Below are positions 1-7,169 of a stretch of 8,502 nucleotides of DNA, one piece after another. The position numbers were made by a program, and so were the translations under genes. The stretch is from Dehalococcoidales bacterium (GTDB lineage: Bacteria > Chloroflexota > Dehalococcoidia > Dehalococcoidales > RBG-16-60-22): assembly GCA_030615475.1 (NCBI GenBank), contig JAUWZF010000036.1, positions 1 through 8,502 of the forward strand. The letters run 5' to 3'. Every line of letters begins with the position of its first letter. Within the stretch, counting starts at the first letter, position 1. Under the pieces are notes generated by a model. That model was not told where the DNA came from, did no database searches, and saw nothing but the letters and a program-made list of their open reading frames with translations.

Positions 1-2326
1 GGGCGATGTCGGAGATTTTGGCCATGCGCAGGTCGGGCAGTCCGCTCTGCCGCGTGCCGAAAAACTCGCCCGGCCCCCTCATCTTAAGGTCTTCCTCGGC
101 CAGCTTGAACCCGTCCTGCGTGCTCTCTATTATGTCAAGTCGTTCCCGGGCGACCTCGGACGGATTCTCCGCCAGCAGCATGCAGTAGCTCTGCGCCTCA
201 CCGCGCCCTACCCGACCCCGGAACTGGTGCAGCTGGGACAGGCCGAAATGGTCGGCACTCTCTATCAGCATGACGGTGGCGTTGGGTATGTCAATGCCGA
301 CCTCTATCACCGGCGTGGAAACGAGAATATCCAGTTCCCCGGAGCGGAAGCTCTCCATGACTGCGTTCTTATCGGCCGAAGAGAGTCTCCCGTGCAGCAG
401 GCCCGGTTTTAAATCTGGGAAGACCTCCCGGGAAAGGCGCTCGTACTCGACCACCGCCGCCTGGGCGGCGATTGCCTCCGATTCCTCAATCAGGGGACAG
501 AGAATGAAGGCCTGACGACCTTCGTTTACCTGCTTCCGCACGAAGGCATAGGCGCTTTCCCTCTGGTTCGGCCTGAGCCACTTCGTCTTTACCGTCTGCC
601 TTCCCGGCGGCAGCTCGTCGATTACCGATAGGTCGAGGTCGCCGTAGAGTGTCAGCGCCAGCGTCCGGGGAATCGGCGTGGCCGTCATGACCAGCATGTG
701 CGGATTGAACCCCTTTTCCCGCAGCGCCGAGCGCTGCTCCACGCCGAAACGGTGCTGCTCGTCCACTACCGTCAGCCCCAGCTTATGAAACTCCACCCCC
801 TTCTGGACGAGGGCATGAGTACCGATTACTATGTCAATATCCCCGGCTAAAATCTCTTTCTGAATATTCTTTTTCGCGGCCTGCTGGATATCACCGATGA
901 GCAGCGCTACTTTCAGGGGGCGCTTCAGAAAGCCGGAGTAGCTCTTTAAATACCCCTCCCCCTCCTCCTGTCCCAGTCGGGACAGCAGCTGGCAAATCGT
1001 GGCGAAGTGCTGCTCGGCCAGAATCTCGGTGGGCGCCATGAAAGCTCCCTGGTAGCGGTTGGCCGCCGCCACCAGCAGGGCCGCCGTGGCCACCACCGTC
1101 TTGCCGCTGCCAACCTCCCCCTGCAACAACCGGCTCATCGGCTTCGATTGCCCCAGGTCCGCCAGTATCTCTTTAAGGACCTTGTCCTGGGCGACCGTCA
1201 GGGTAAAAGGCAGCGAATTAAGGAATCTGTCAACTACCGATTGCTTAATTTCCAAAGGGCTACCCGGCCGACTCTCCTGCCAGTCCCGCTTCTTGCTCAT
1301 TACGCCGAGCTGTAAAAGGAAAAGCTCGTCGAAGGCCAGCCGGACCCTGGCTCTATCCTTGGTCGCCTCGTCCTCCGGGTAGTGTGCCTGGCTGATGGCC
1401 GCGGGTAGCTCTAAAAGACCGAGGCGTTTTCTTAACTCTATCGGCAGGAAGTCGGTTACCTGCCACGCCCAACGGTCGATAAACTCCTTCATCAGCTTCC
1501 TGACCTGCCGCGGCCGCAGTCCCTGGGTCAGCGAGTACACCGGCACCAGCCGGGCGGTATGGACCAGGTCCTGGCCTTCCATAATCTCCCACTCCGGCGA
1601 TTGAAAGACGTGGCGTCCCCTGTACAGGCTGACACGGCCGCTGAGCATTATCCGGGCATTGGTGGTCAGATTCTTCGCCAGATAAGGCTGGTTGAACCAG
1701 ACCACCCGGATATTGCCTGTCTCGTCACCCACGATGGCCTCGGTGCTGCGCCGTCCTCCCGGCCTGGTCTCCTGCGCCTGCCAGACGTTAGCCACGATAG
1801 TCTGCTCCTCACCCTCGGTAAGCTGCGATATGAACTTCATCTTGCTGTAGTCGAGGTGTCGGTGCGGAAAGAAATAGAGAAGGTCGCGTACCATTTTTAC
1901 GCCCATTTTCCCGAACTTACCAAACAGGGTAGTGCTGATACCTTTCACGATTGTGATAGGCGAATCGAGGCCGGGTCCGACTGCCGGAGTCGGTGCTTTC
2001 TTCACCTTCGGCGCCGACTTCTTACGTGACAGAGGCTCAGGCGGACTGGTAGCTGGCTTTTTAGCGACGGTATCTTTGTTTTCCAAATCATCCAGAAAGT
2101 CCAAGACGTCCCGCGCCCAGCCGCGTCGCTGTTCCGGCGTCATAGAAGCGTAGCTTGCCTTGAATAGCTTGTGGAATCGTCCCAATAGACGGGGGCTGAT
2201 TACCGATTCTACGGCCTGAGCCGACCAGTTACGCAGGAATTTGTCCAGTCCACCGAATACGGCGGTATCGGCGTAACCTTTCTGCTGTTCGAGGTCGAGG
2301 ATTTTACGCAAAGAATCCGAATCCAT
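1..2326 (-). CDS. recG: ATP-dependent DNA helicase RecG (3' end beyond the window)
   Basis: RecG is a superfamily 2 double-strand DNA translocase that unwinds branched DNA such as stalled forks and Holliday junctions during recombination and repair. The frame is open for 775 codons from the ATG at 2326 to the left edge, and roughly 40 residues are probably missing. Residues 1-120 form an N-terminal extension ending in a Lys/Pro-rich linker (about 84-120). The wedge/OB region begins near residue 123 (ITIVKGIS, then LLYFFPHR at 149-156). The helicase core shows Walker A GEVGSGKT (403-410), DEQH (522-525), TATPIPRT (548-555), QFRGRVGRG (701-709) and the RecG-specific translocation segment around 739-762 (EEDLRMRG...GTRQSG). 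All these motifs look intact. A short insertion around 452-468 precedes LIGD, where many RecG proteins have LTGS. The start is supported by the continuous alignment-like N-terminus and a weak GGGGAA upstream. It lies downstream of degV on the same strand. Confidence 0.97.
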   Translation of the reverse strand, partial: MDSDSLRKILDLEQQKGYADTAVFGGLDKFLRNWSAQAVESVISPRLLGRFHKLFKASYASMTPEQRRGWARDVLDFLDDLENKDTVAKKPATSPPEPLSRKKSAPKVKKAPTPAVGPGLDSPITIVKGISTTLFGKFGKMGVKMVRDLLYFFPHRHLDYSKMKFISQLTEGEEQTIVANVWQAQETRPGGRRSTEAIVGDETGNIRVVWFNQPYLAKNLTTNARIMLSGRVSLYRGRHVFQSPEWEIMEGQDLVHTARLVPVYSLTQGLRPRQVRKLMKEFIDRWAWQVTDFLPIELRKRLGLLELPAAISQAHYPEDEATKDRARVRLAFDELFLLQLGVMSKKRDWQESRPGSPLEIKQSVVDRFLNSLPFTLTVAQDKVLKEILADLGQSKPMSRLLQGEVGSGKTVVATAALLVAAANRYQGAFMAPTEILAEQHFATICQLLSRLGQEEGEGYLKSYSGFLKRPLKVALLIGDIQQAAKKNIQKEILAGDIDIVIGTHALVQKGVEFHKLGLTVVDEQHRFGVEQRSALREKGFNPHMLVMTATPIPRTLALTLYGDLDLSVIDELPPGRQTVKTKWLRPNQRESAYAFVRKQVNEGRQAFILCPLIEESEAIAAQAAVVEYERLSREVFPDLKPGLLHGRLSSADKNAVMESFRSGELDILVSTPVIEVGIDIPNATVMLIESADHFGLSQLHQFRGRVGRGEAQSYCMLLAENPSEVARERLDIIESTQDGFKLAEEDLKMRGPGEFFGTRQSGLPDLRMAKISDIA

Positions 2327-2346
2327 CTACAAAGGTTCCCCGCAAC

Positions 2347-2352
2347 ATTATA
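2347..2352 (-). promoter_or_regulatory. Possible -10 element for recG
   Basis: The minus strand reads TATAAT, a perfect -10 hexamer, 20 bases before the recG ATG. This would give a leader of about a dozen bases containing GGGGAA (2336-2341) as a weak ribosome site. No good -35 hexamer is seen at the usual spacing (the six bases 17 upstream read TGCTTT). The promoter is therefore tentative, and recG may also be transcribed from fakA-degV. Confidence 0.35.
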
Positions 2353-2410
2353 ACCAAAATACGGGGCAAAAAGCACGGCCGGCGGTTACAATTACGCAGG
2401 GGAGACAGTC

Positions 2411-2479
2411 CTATTTATCGCCCAGCACGGCCACGCCGATAACGCGCGGCCCGACATTGGTGCCGATGACCGGCACTAC
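2411..2479 (-). pseudogene. Second, out-of-frame DegV C-terminal tail downstream of degV
   Basis: Directly after the degV stop, the -1 frame encodes GTA GTG then PVIGTNVGPRVIGVAVL, then GDK and a TAG at 2413-2411. This matches the true DegV end, PVVGTHAGPNALALTVL (codons at 2544-2494), at 8 of 17 residues plus several conservative changes. The two copies are 71 bases apart, so they are out of frame. The nucleotide match over the 17 codons is about 30 of 51, and in the first nine codons most differences fall in third positions. That suggests divergence under coding constraint rather than a recent tandem duplication. The conserved His of GTH is Asn here, and the usual GPG-like position is GPR. 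There is no start codon or ribosome site of its own. It could be a leftover of a deleted tandem degV paralogue, an alternative C-terminus reached by frameshift, or a sequence error near GGAAAAG. Confidence 0.5.
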
Positions 2480-3321
2480 TTCTTTTCCGCCTCCAGAACC
2501 GTCAGCGCCAGGGCATTGGGGCCGGCATGTGTCCCGACGACAGGGCTGATTACCGCACGGTAGATACGCTCCTTAGGGTAAATGGCACTGAGGCGCTCGA
2601 CCAGTTGGTCAGCGTCATCGGGAGTCGTGGCGTGCTCCACGGCCAGTCCTTCGATATTGGAAAAGCCGGCGGCAATATCATATAGATAGTCGAGCCCCGC
2701 GCTTAAAGAGCGTACCTTCTTTTTCTCTGCCATCTCGCCATCCTTCACGGTAAGTATCGGCTTTATAGATATCATTGCGCCAAGCAGCCCCTGTGCCTTA
2801 CCAATATGCCCTCCCTTGGCCAGGTACTTGAGGGTATCGAAGTAGGCGATGAGGTGTGACCGGGGTACCGCCCCGCGTGCCAGGTCCGCCGCTTTATCCA
2901 GATTTGCCCCGGCCTTAACGGCATTAACCGCGGCAATTACTATCAGCCCCATGCCCATAGCCACCGATAGCGAATCAACTATTTCGATGCGGCACTTCCC
3001 TTTCACCATTTCCTTCGCCTGTGTCGCCGATTGATAGGTACCGCTGAGCTTGCTGGAGACAACAATCACCAGGATTTCATCGGTCTCCTTGGCCAGAGCA
3101 TTATATACCTCGAGGAAATCATTGGGTGTCGGCTGTGTTGTCGATGGTAAAGCGGCTTCACTTACCAATCGACGGTAGAATTCCTCGGTGGTAATTTCCA
3201 CCCTGTCTTTATAGACAGTCTCGCCGAAACGCACATACAGAGGCACCACGGTAATCCCCAGCTCGCCGACCAAATCACCGGCGATATCGGACAAAGAATC
3301 GGTAACTATTTTCACAGTCAT
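2476..3321 (-). CDS. DegV family fatty-acid-binding protein (FakB-like)
   Basis: DegV/FakB proteins bind one fatty acid in a two-domain EDD fold and present it to the kinase FakA for phosphorylation. The 281-residue length is typical. Family landmarks are VTDSLSDI (6-13), the STTQPTPNDF segment (60-69), VVSSKLSGTYQSA (87-99), IVDSLSVAMG (114-123), LKYLAKGGHIGKAQ (164-177), SIKPIL (185-190) and C-terminal PVVGTHAGP (260-268). Thr61, Ser93 and His266 sit in the three motifs that form the carboxylate-binding site in characterised FakB proteins; the assignment by position is my inference. It starts with ATG 17 bases after the fakA stop, with AAGGGGG and TAAGGA upstream, so it is almost certainly cotranscribed with fakA. 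The substrate chain type cannot be read from sequence. A diverged duplicate of its last motif lies out of frame immediately downstream. Confidence 0.93.
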   Translation of the reverse strand: MTVKIVTDSLSDIAGDLVGELGITVVPLYVRFGETVYKDRVEITTEEFYRRLVSEAALPSTTQPTPNDFLEVYNALAKETDEILVIVVSSKLSGTYQSATQAKEMVKGKCRIEIVDSLSVAMGMGLIVIAAVNAVKAGANLDKAADLARGAVPRSHLIAYFDTLKYLAKGGHIGKAQGLLGAMISIKPILTVKDGEMAEKKKVRSLSAGLDYLYDIAAGFSNIEGLAVEHATTPDDADQLVERLSAIYPKERIYRAVISPVVGTHAGPNALALTVLEAEKK

Positions 3322-3338
3322 TTCCTTATACCCCCTTT

Positions 3339-4973
3339 CTACTCAATGGATATGATATAGCTATAATGTGGCTGACCGCCACGAATTGATTCGACCTGCA
3401 ACTGAGGATATTTCTCCATAATACCGGCGCTGATTTGCTCGGCTTCCGCCACCTCGGCGTCTTCTCCGTAGTAGATGGTAATTACCTCGGCCTTCTCCAG
3501 GCCTACTCTGGACAGAAGCTGATTAATCACGTCGGGGTTGGTATTGCCCACCGCGATAAGTTCCCCGTCGAGCAGCCCGATGGGCTGTTTCCGCTTAATC
3601 TTCAGACCGTTTATTTTGGTGGCGCGCACCGAGCGGGTAACCTCGATAGTCTTTACCGATGACAGGGCCTTTTCCATAATCTCGGCATTCGTACTGATTT
3701 CCGCTTCATAGTCGAACGCCAGGAGCGCCACCACACCCTGCGGTATTGTCCTGGTGGGCACTACCATGATTTTTTTCTGGGTCAGGGACTGTACCTGATT
3801 AGCGGTAGCTATGATGTTTTTATTATTGGGCAGAATGATGACTTTATCGGAAAACGTCGATTCCACCACCTGGAGGATATCCTTGGTGCTCGGGTTCATC
3901 GTCTGGCCCCCGGGCACGACGGCGGCTGCCCCCAGACTGCCGAAAACGTCGGACAGGCCGTCTCCGGCCGCCACGGCGATAACAGCGGTATCGGTGGTGG
4001 GCATCCTCTCTTTCTGCATCTCCAGAAAGTCCTGGTGCTGCTCGTCCATGTTCCGGACGCTCACCTGGTGCATGGTGCCCAGCTTGGCGGCGAACTGGAG
4101 GATATTGCCGGGTGTCAGGGTATGGATATGAATACGCACCGCCGAGTCGTCGCCGACGACAATCAGGGACTCGCCCTTCTTATCCAGCCTCTTTCTTATA
4201 ACCTCAGGTTCCAGCTTCTCTCCCTTCAACAGGAACTCGGTACAATAGCCATAGGGTACCTCATCGATGGCTATTAACTGCGGCTGCGTAGCAGCATGAG
4301 GCAGCTCGCTGACGATTATCTGCGGCTTGCGCAGGCGCATCAGTTCCGTCTCACCCCGCAGGTAGCGGAGGCCGCCTTCCAGAATCGTATAGAGGCCCTG
4401 TCCGCCAGCGTCAACTACCCCGGCATCTTTCAATACCTTGAGAAGACTGGGTGTATTGGCCACCGATTCAGCGGCAGTATCTACCGTAGCCTCCAGGACC
4501 GCTATGATATCTTCGTTACCGGCGTCAACCTGCGATTGGGCGGCCGCCGCTGCGTCTTTCATGACAGTGAGCATGGTACCTTCAACCGGATTGCTCAACC
4601 CTTTATAGGCCATCTGCGCCGACTGTTGTAAGGCCGCGGCCAGGTCGGCGGCGGTAAAGGTTTCCTTATCTTCCAGGCCCTGCGCCAGACCGCGCCATAT
4701 CTGCGACAGGATAACGCCGCTGTTGCCGCGGGCCCCCATCAGGGCTCCCCGAGCCATGGCATGTGCTACGCCGGCGGCGCTGTGGTCAGGGGCCCGGTAG
4801 GCTTCCTCCATCGTCGAGCGCATGGTCAGCATCATATTCGTTCCGGTATCGCCGTCAGGCACCGGGAAAACGTTGAGGGCGTCAATATCGGCGGAACTCT
4901 TCTCCAACCAGGAGGTAGCCGCCGAGAACATGTCCCTCAGGTCCTGCCCGGCTATAGAATTCATTTGGCTCAT
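3339..4973 (-). CDS. fakA: FakA/YloV-type fatty acid kinase (DhaL/DAK2 domain protein)
   Basis: This is the ATP-dependent kinase that phosphorylates fatty acid held by a FakB/DegV partner, giving acyl-phosphate for membrane lipid synthesis. The 544 residues match the family length of about 550. The N-terminal DhaL-like nucleotide domain (about 5-205) carries NVFPVPDGDTGTNM (34-47), whose aspartates bind Mg-ATP, plus ARGNSGVILSQ (81-91) and DAGGQGL (188-194). The middle domain (about 235-315) keeps Cys244 (YGYCTEF) and the pair His282/His284 (RIHIHT), equivalent to the zinc site seen in FakA structures. The C-terminal EDD-like domain (about 325-544) includes GGQTMNPST (355-363) and LPNNKNI (381-387). 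The ATG at 4973 is preceded by GGTG at short spacing; the in-frame Met4 has no ribosome site. The adjacent degV supplies the likely partner. It is divergent from rpmB across 137 bases. No Asp23/YloU gene precedes it, unlike many Firmicutes. Confidence 0.93.
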   Translation of the reverse strand: MSQMNSIAGQDLRDMFSAATSWLEKSSADIDALNVFPVPDGDTGTNMMLTMRSTMEEAYRAPDHSAAGVAHAMARGALMGARGNSGVILSQIWRGLAQGLEDKETFTAADLAAALQQSAQMAYKGLSNPVEGTMLTVMKDAAAAAQSQVDAGNEDIIAVLEATVDTAAESVANTPSLLKVLKDAGVVDAGGQGLYTILEGGLRYLRGETELMRLRKPQIIVSELPHAATQPQLIAIDEVPYGYCTEFLLKGEKLEPEVIRKRLDKKGESLIVVGDDSAVRIHIHTLTPGNILQFAAKLGTMHQVSVRNMDEQHQDFLEMQKERMPTTDTAVIAVAAGDGLSDVFGSLGAAAVVPGGQTMNPSTKDILQVVESTFSDKVIILPNNKNIIATANQVQSLTQKKIMVVPTRTIPQGVVALLAFDYEAEISTNAEIMEKALSSVKTIEVTRSVRATKINGLKIKRKQPIGLLDGELIAVGNTNPDVINQLLSRVGLEKAEVITIYYGEDAEVAEAEQISAGIMEKYPQLQVESIRGGQPHYSYIISIE

Positions 4974-5030
4974 ATTACACCATCCCTGCCAGATTACCCG
5001 GATTTATGTCCACCACCAAGGATGCACTTC

Positions 5031-5060
5031 TTGCTAAATCTTAATGCACTATGTTACTAT
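5031..5060 (+). promoter_or_regulatory. Candidate promoter for rpmB
   Basis: In the 137-base divergent region between fakA and rpmB, the plus strand has TTGCTA (5031-5036), an 18-base spacer and TACTAT (5055-5060). Each hexamer matches four of six consensus positions. Transcription would begin about 44 bases before the rpmB start. The region is A+T-rich compared with its surroundings and must also contain the fakA promoter on the other strand, for which I see no convincing pair of hexamers. This is a weak, inspection-only call. Confidence 0.25.
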
Positions 5061-5097
5061 GTATTGGCAAATAATGCAATAGGCTTTCCAGTAATTT

Positions 5098-5103
5098 AAG
5101 GAG
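5098..5103 (+). promoter_or_regulatory. Shine-Dalgarno site fixing the TTG start of rpmB
   Basis: AAGGAG stands seven bases before the TTG at 5111. The spacing is ideal, and the reading frame it sets begins exactly where bL28 proteins begin (M-K-C-D-L-C). There is no ATG or GTG alternative that keeps the first zinc-binding CxxC. Confidence 0.8.
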
Positions 5104-5110
5104 ATAGAAA

Positions 5111-5290
5111 TTGAAGTGCGATTTATGCGGGAAAACACCACAGTTCGGCCATAATGTCAGTCACTCCAAGCGCCGCACCAACCGCCGCTGGCTGCCAAAT
5201 GTACATCCCGCTACTATATATATTGATGGTCAGGCAAAACGACTCAACCTGTGTACCAGGTGCCTGCGAACCCAGCATAAGGTAGCTTAA
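5111..5290 (+). CDS. rpmB: 50S ribosomal protein bL28 (TTG start)
   Basis: bL28 is a small protein of the large ribosomal subunit. The 59-codon frame starts with TTG and reads MKCDLCGKTPQFG then HNVSHSKRRTNRRW, the classic bL28 N-terminal signature. It continues with LPNVHPATI and ends LNLCTRCLRTQHKVA. Two CxxC pairs (Cys3/Cys6 and Cys48/Cys51) show it is the zinc-binding form rather than the cysteine-free form. The length is usual for the family. The start is set by AAGGAG seven bases upstream. It is transcribed divergently from fakA and followed 83 bases later by the deaminase gene; I see no clear hairpin terminator between them. Confidence 0.95.
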   Translation: MKCDLCGKTPQFGHNVSHSKRRTNRRWLPNVHPATIYIDGQAKRLNLCTRCLRTQHKVA

Positions 5291-5352
5291 ACCGTTCCAG
5301 ATTACGTTTACAGTAAAACATCCCTCCCTGCTATTTGTACAATGATATTGCG

Positions 5353-5358
5353 TATAAT
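5353..5358 (+). promoter_or_regulatory. Possible -10 element upstream of the deaminase gene
   Basis: TATAAT lies 15 bases before the ATG at 5374. No consensus -35 is found 16-18 bases further upstream (TTGTAC is only 12 away), so this is weak. If it is used, the transcript would have a very short leader and could not include the upstream in-frame TTG at 5335. That favours the ATG as start. Confidence 0.3.
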
Positions 5359-5373
5359 TATCAGCCTAGCAAC

Positions 5374-5781
5374 ATGAAAATGGAAAAAACCACGTTACAG
5401 TTGATTGAGGCGGCCAGAGCCGTGTACGGGGAGTTCGCATTGTCGGAACACTTTACCGTCGGTTCCGTGGGGGCCGCTGTCAGGACGGCACGGGGGAATA
5501 TCTCCACCGGAGTCTGGATTGACCTGGCCTGCGGCATTGGAGTCTGTGCGGAGGCCGCAGCGGTTGCCGAAATGCTGAAGCCCCGGGAGACCCGTATCAC
5601 TGAGATTGTCGCCGTGAATCAATATGGCATTCTGGCTCCATGTGGCCGATGCCGGGAGATGATAGCGCAGGTTGATAGTCGAAATCTCGACTGCCGTGTC
5701 ATCATTGGAGAGGATAGGATAGTAACTCTGCGGGAACTTCTCCCCGAGCACTGGTTGGCTCAGATTAAAAATAATAAATAA
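5374..5781 (+). CDS. Blasticidin-S/cytidine deaminase-like zinc hydrolase
   Basis: Members of this fold hydrolytically deaminate cytidine-type nucleosides using a zinc-bound water. From the ATG at 5374 the protein has 135 residues. The catalytic signature is CAEAAA (Cys58, Glu60) and PCGRC (Cys90, Cys93), giving the three zinc cysteines and the proton-shuttle glutamate. GILAPCGRCREM (85-96) and TLRELLP (118-124) resemble blasticidin-S deaminase (GILSPCGRCRQ, IRELLP) more than the usual Cdd, where SPCGACRQ is typical. The natural substrate is not predictable; a housekeeping cytidine deaminase or a broader nucleoside deaminase is as likely as antibiotic resistance. A TTG at 5335 in frame would add 13 residues, but it has no ribosome site and those residues show no similarity. 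The chosen ATG also lacks an obvious Shine-Dalgarno; Met3 (5380) is another option. It follows rpmB and converges on argH. Confidence 0.85.
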   Translation: MKMEKTTLQLIEAARAVYGEFALSEHFTVGSVGAAVRTARGNISTGVWIDLACGIGVCAEAAAVAEMLKPRETRITEIVAVNQYGILAPCGRCREMIAQVDSRNLDCRVIIGEDRIVTLRELLPEHWLAQIKNNK

Positions 5782-5794
5782 AGCAGCCTCCGCC

Positions 5795-7168
5795 CTACAC
5801 CTTTGCCACCATCTTACGTGCCTTGGCCAGTGCCTGTTCCACCTGCTTCGGGGCCGTGCCGCCGGTAACATCCCTGGCGGCAAGGGACGACTTAACACTG
5901 ATCTTGCGGACATCCTCTCCGAACAGCGTGGAGAACTTCTTGTATTCATTAATGCTGAGCTCAGCGAACGATTTTCCCTTTTCCGCGGCATAGCTTACCA
6001 GCCTGCCGACGATATCATGCGCCGTGCGGAAGGGCTCGCCCTTCTTCACCAGGTAGTCGGCTAAATCCGTCGCCAGTGTATAGCCACGCTCGACTGCCCT
6101 GGCGGTATTTCCCGACTTAATTTTCAAAGTCCTAATCATGCCCTCGAAGACTTCCAGTGTCGAGAGTAGCGTATCCACCGTGTCGAAGAGACCCTGCTTG
6201 TCCTCCTGCATGTCCCGGTTATAGGCGAGGGGCAGCCCCTTCATCGTCGTCAGCAGGGCCATCAGGCTGCCGTAGACCCGCCCCGTCTTACCGCGGGCCA
6301 GCTCGGCCACGTCCGGGTTCTTCTTCTGGGGCATGATGCTGCTGCCGGTGGCATATGCCTCGTCAAGCTCGATAAAGTCGAAATCCGCCGAAGACCACAG
6401 CACGATTTCCTCGGCGAGGCGGGAAAGGTGCATCATGCCGATGCTGGCCGCAGCCTCGTACTCCAGCACGAAATCACGGTCGGCCACGGCATCCAGGCTG
6501 TTCTGGCTTACCTTGCTGAAGCCCAGTTCCTTCGCTAAAAATTCCCGGTCCATGTCATAGGCAACCCCTGCCAAAGCCCCGCTGCCCAGTGGCATAACGT
6601 CGACCCGCTTTAAACAGTCGTTGAAACGGTCGACATCGCGCTGGAGCATCTCGAAATAGGCCAGGAGGTGATGGGCCAGCAGCACCGGCTGCGCTACCTG
6701 CAAATGGGTATAACCGGGCATGACGACATCTTTATTGGCCCCGGCCAGGTCTAATAATGCCCGTTGAAATCCTCTTATGCCATTGATAGTATCGGAGATT
6801 GCCTCTTTGGTAAAAAGCCGCATATCCAGGGCTACCTGGTCGTTGCGGGAGCGGGCGGTATGCAGCTTGCCCCCAACCTCCCCGATGTTCTCGATGAGGC
6901 GTGACTCAATCGCCATGTGGATATCTTCCAGCTCCGTCTTGAAGTTAAATTTACCCTGCTCTATCTCTTGCTGGATGGATTTCAGCCCGTCGATGATTTT
7001 CGCGGCTTCTTCATCCGTGATGATACCCTGTTTGGCCAGCATTCTGGCATGGGCGATACTTCCGGTGATGTCCTGTGGGTAGAGACGATAGTCGAAGGGG
7101 AGTGAGGCGGTATACTGCGCTACCGCTTTATCAGCCGGTTTGCTGAATCGACCCCTGATATGACTCAT
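5795..7168 (-). CDS. argH: Argininosuccinate lyase
   Basis: ArgH splits argininosuccinate into arginine and fumarate, the last step of arginine synthesis, as a cytoplasmic homotetramer. The 457 residues match the family. Visible landmarks are RGRFSKPAD (5-13), LYPQDITGSIAHA (29-41), HTARSRNDQV (103-112), PGYTHLQVAQP (151-161, including the active-site His155), and the fumarase/aspartase superfamily signature GSSIMPQKKNPD (275-286) with the catalytic serine loop. The frame is open further upstream to 7336, but that part only overlaps argG out of frame and has no ArgH similarity. The start at 7168 is set by GAGGAA (7176-7181) seven bases upstream. It begins one base after the argG stop, so translation of the two is probably coupled. 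Confidence 0.97.
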   Translation of the reverse strand: MSHIRGRFSKPADKAVAQYTASLPFDYRLYPQDITGSIAHARMLAKQGIITDEEAAKIIDGLKSIQQEIEQGKFNFKTELEDIHMAIESRLIENIGEVGGKLHTARSRNDQVALDMRLFTKEAISDTINGIRGFQRALLDLAGANKDVVMPGYTHLQVAQPVLLAHHLLAYFEMLQRDVDRFNDCLKRVDVMPLGSGALAGVAYDMDREFLAKELGFSKVSQNSLDAVADRDFVLEYEAAASIGMMHLSRLAEEIVLWSSADFDFIELDEAYATGSSIMPQKKNPDVAELARGKTGRVYGSLMALLTTMKGLPLAYNRDMQEDKQGLFDTVDTLLSTLEVFEGMIRTLKIKSGNTARAVERGYTLATDLADYLVKKGEPFRTAHDIVGRLVSYAAEKGKSFAELSINEYKKFSTLFGEDVRKISVKSSLAARDVTGGTAPKQVEQALAKARKMVAKV

Positions 7169-7169
7169 G

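Noticed and set aside
1559..2029. A 156-codon plus-strand frame opposite recG
   Set aside because: It is antisense to the wedge domain of an intact recG frame and has no supported start or domain.
2360..2400. G+C-rich stretch with GCCGGC and a following T-run on the minus strand, considered as a terminator for degV
   Set aside because: GCCGGC and CGGCCG are self-complementary without room for a loop, and I could not build a convincing stem before the T-run.
5335..5373. TTG-initiated N-terminal extension of the deaminase
   Set aside because: There is no Shine-Dalgarno, the added residues are unlike the family, and a possible -10 element lies inside this segment.
5395..5991. A 198-codon minus-strand frame covering the deaminase gene and the 3' end of argH
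   Set aside because: Its product is Arg/Ser/Pro-rich with no family features, and it overlaps two genes with clear catalytic motifs in other frames.
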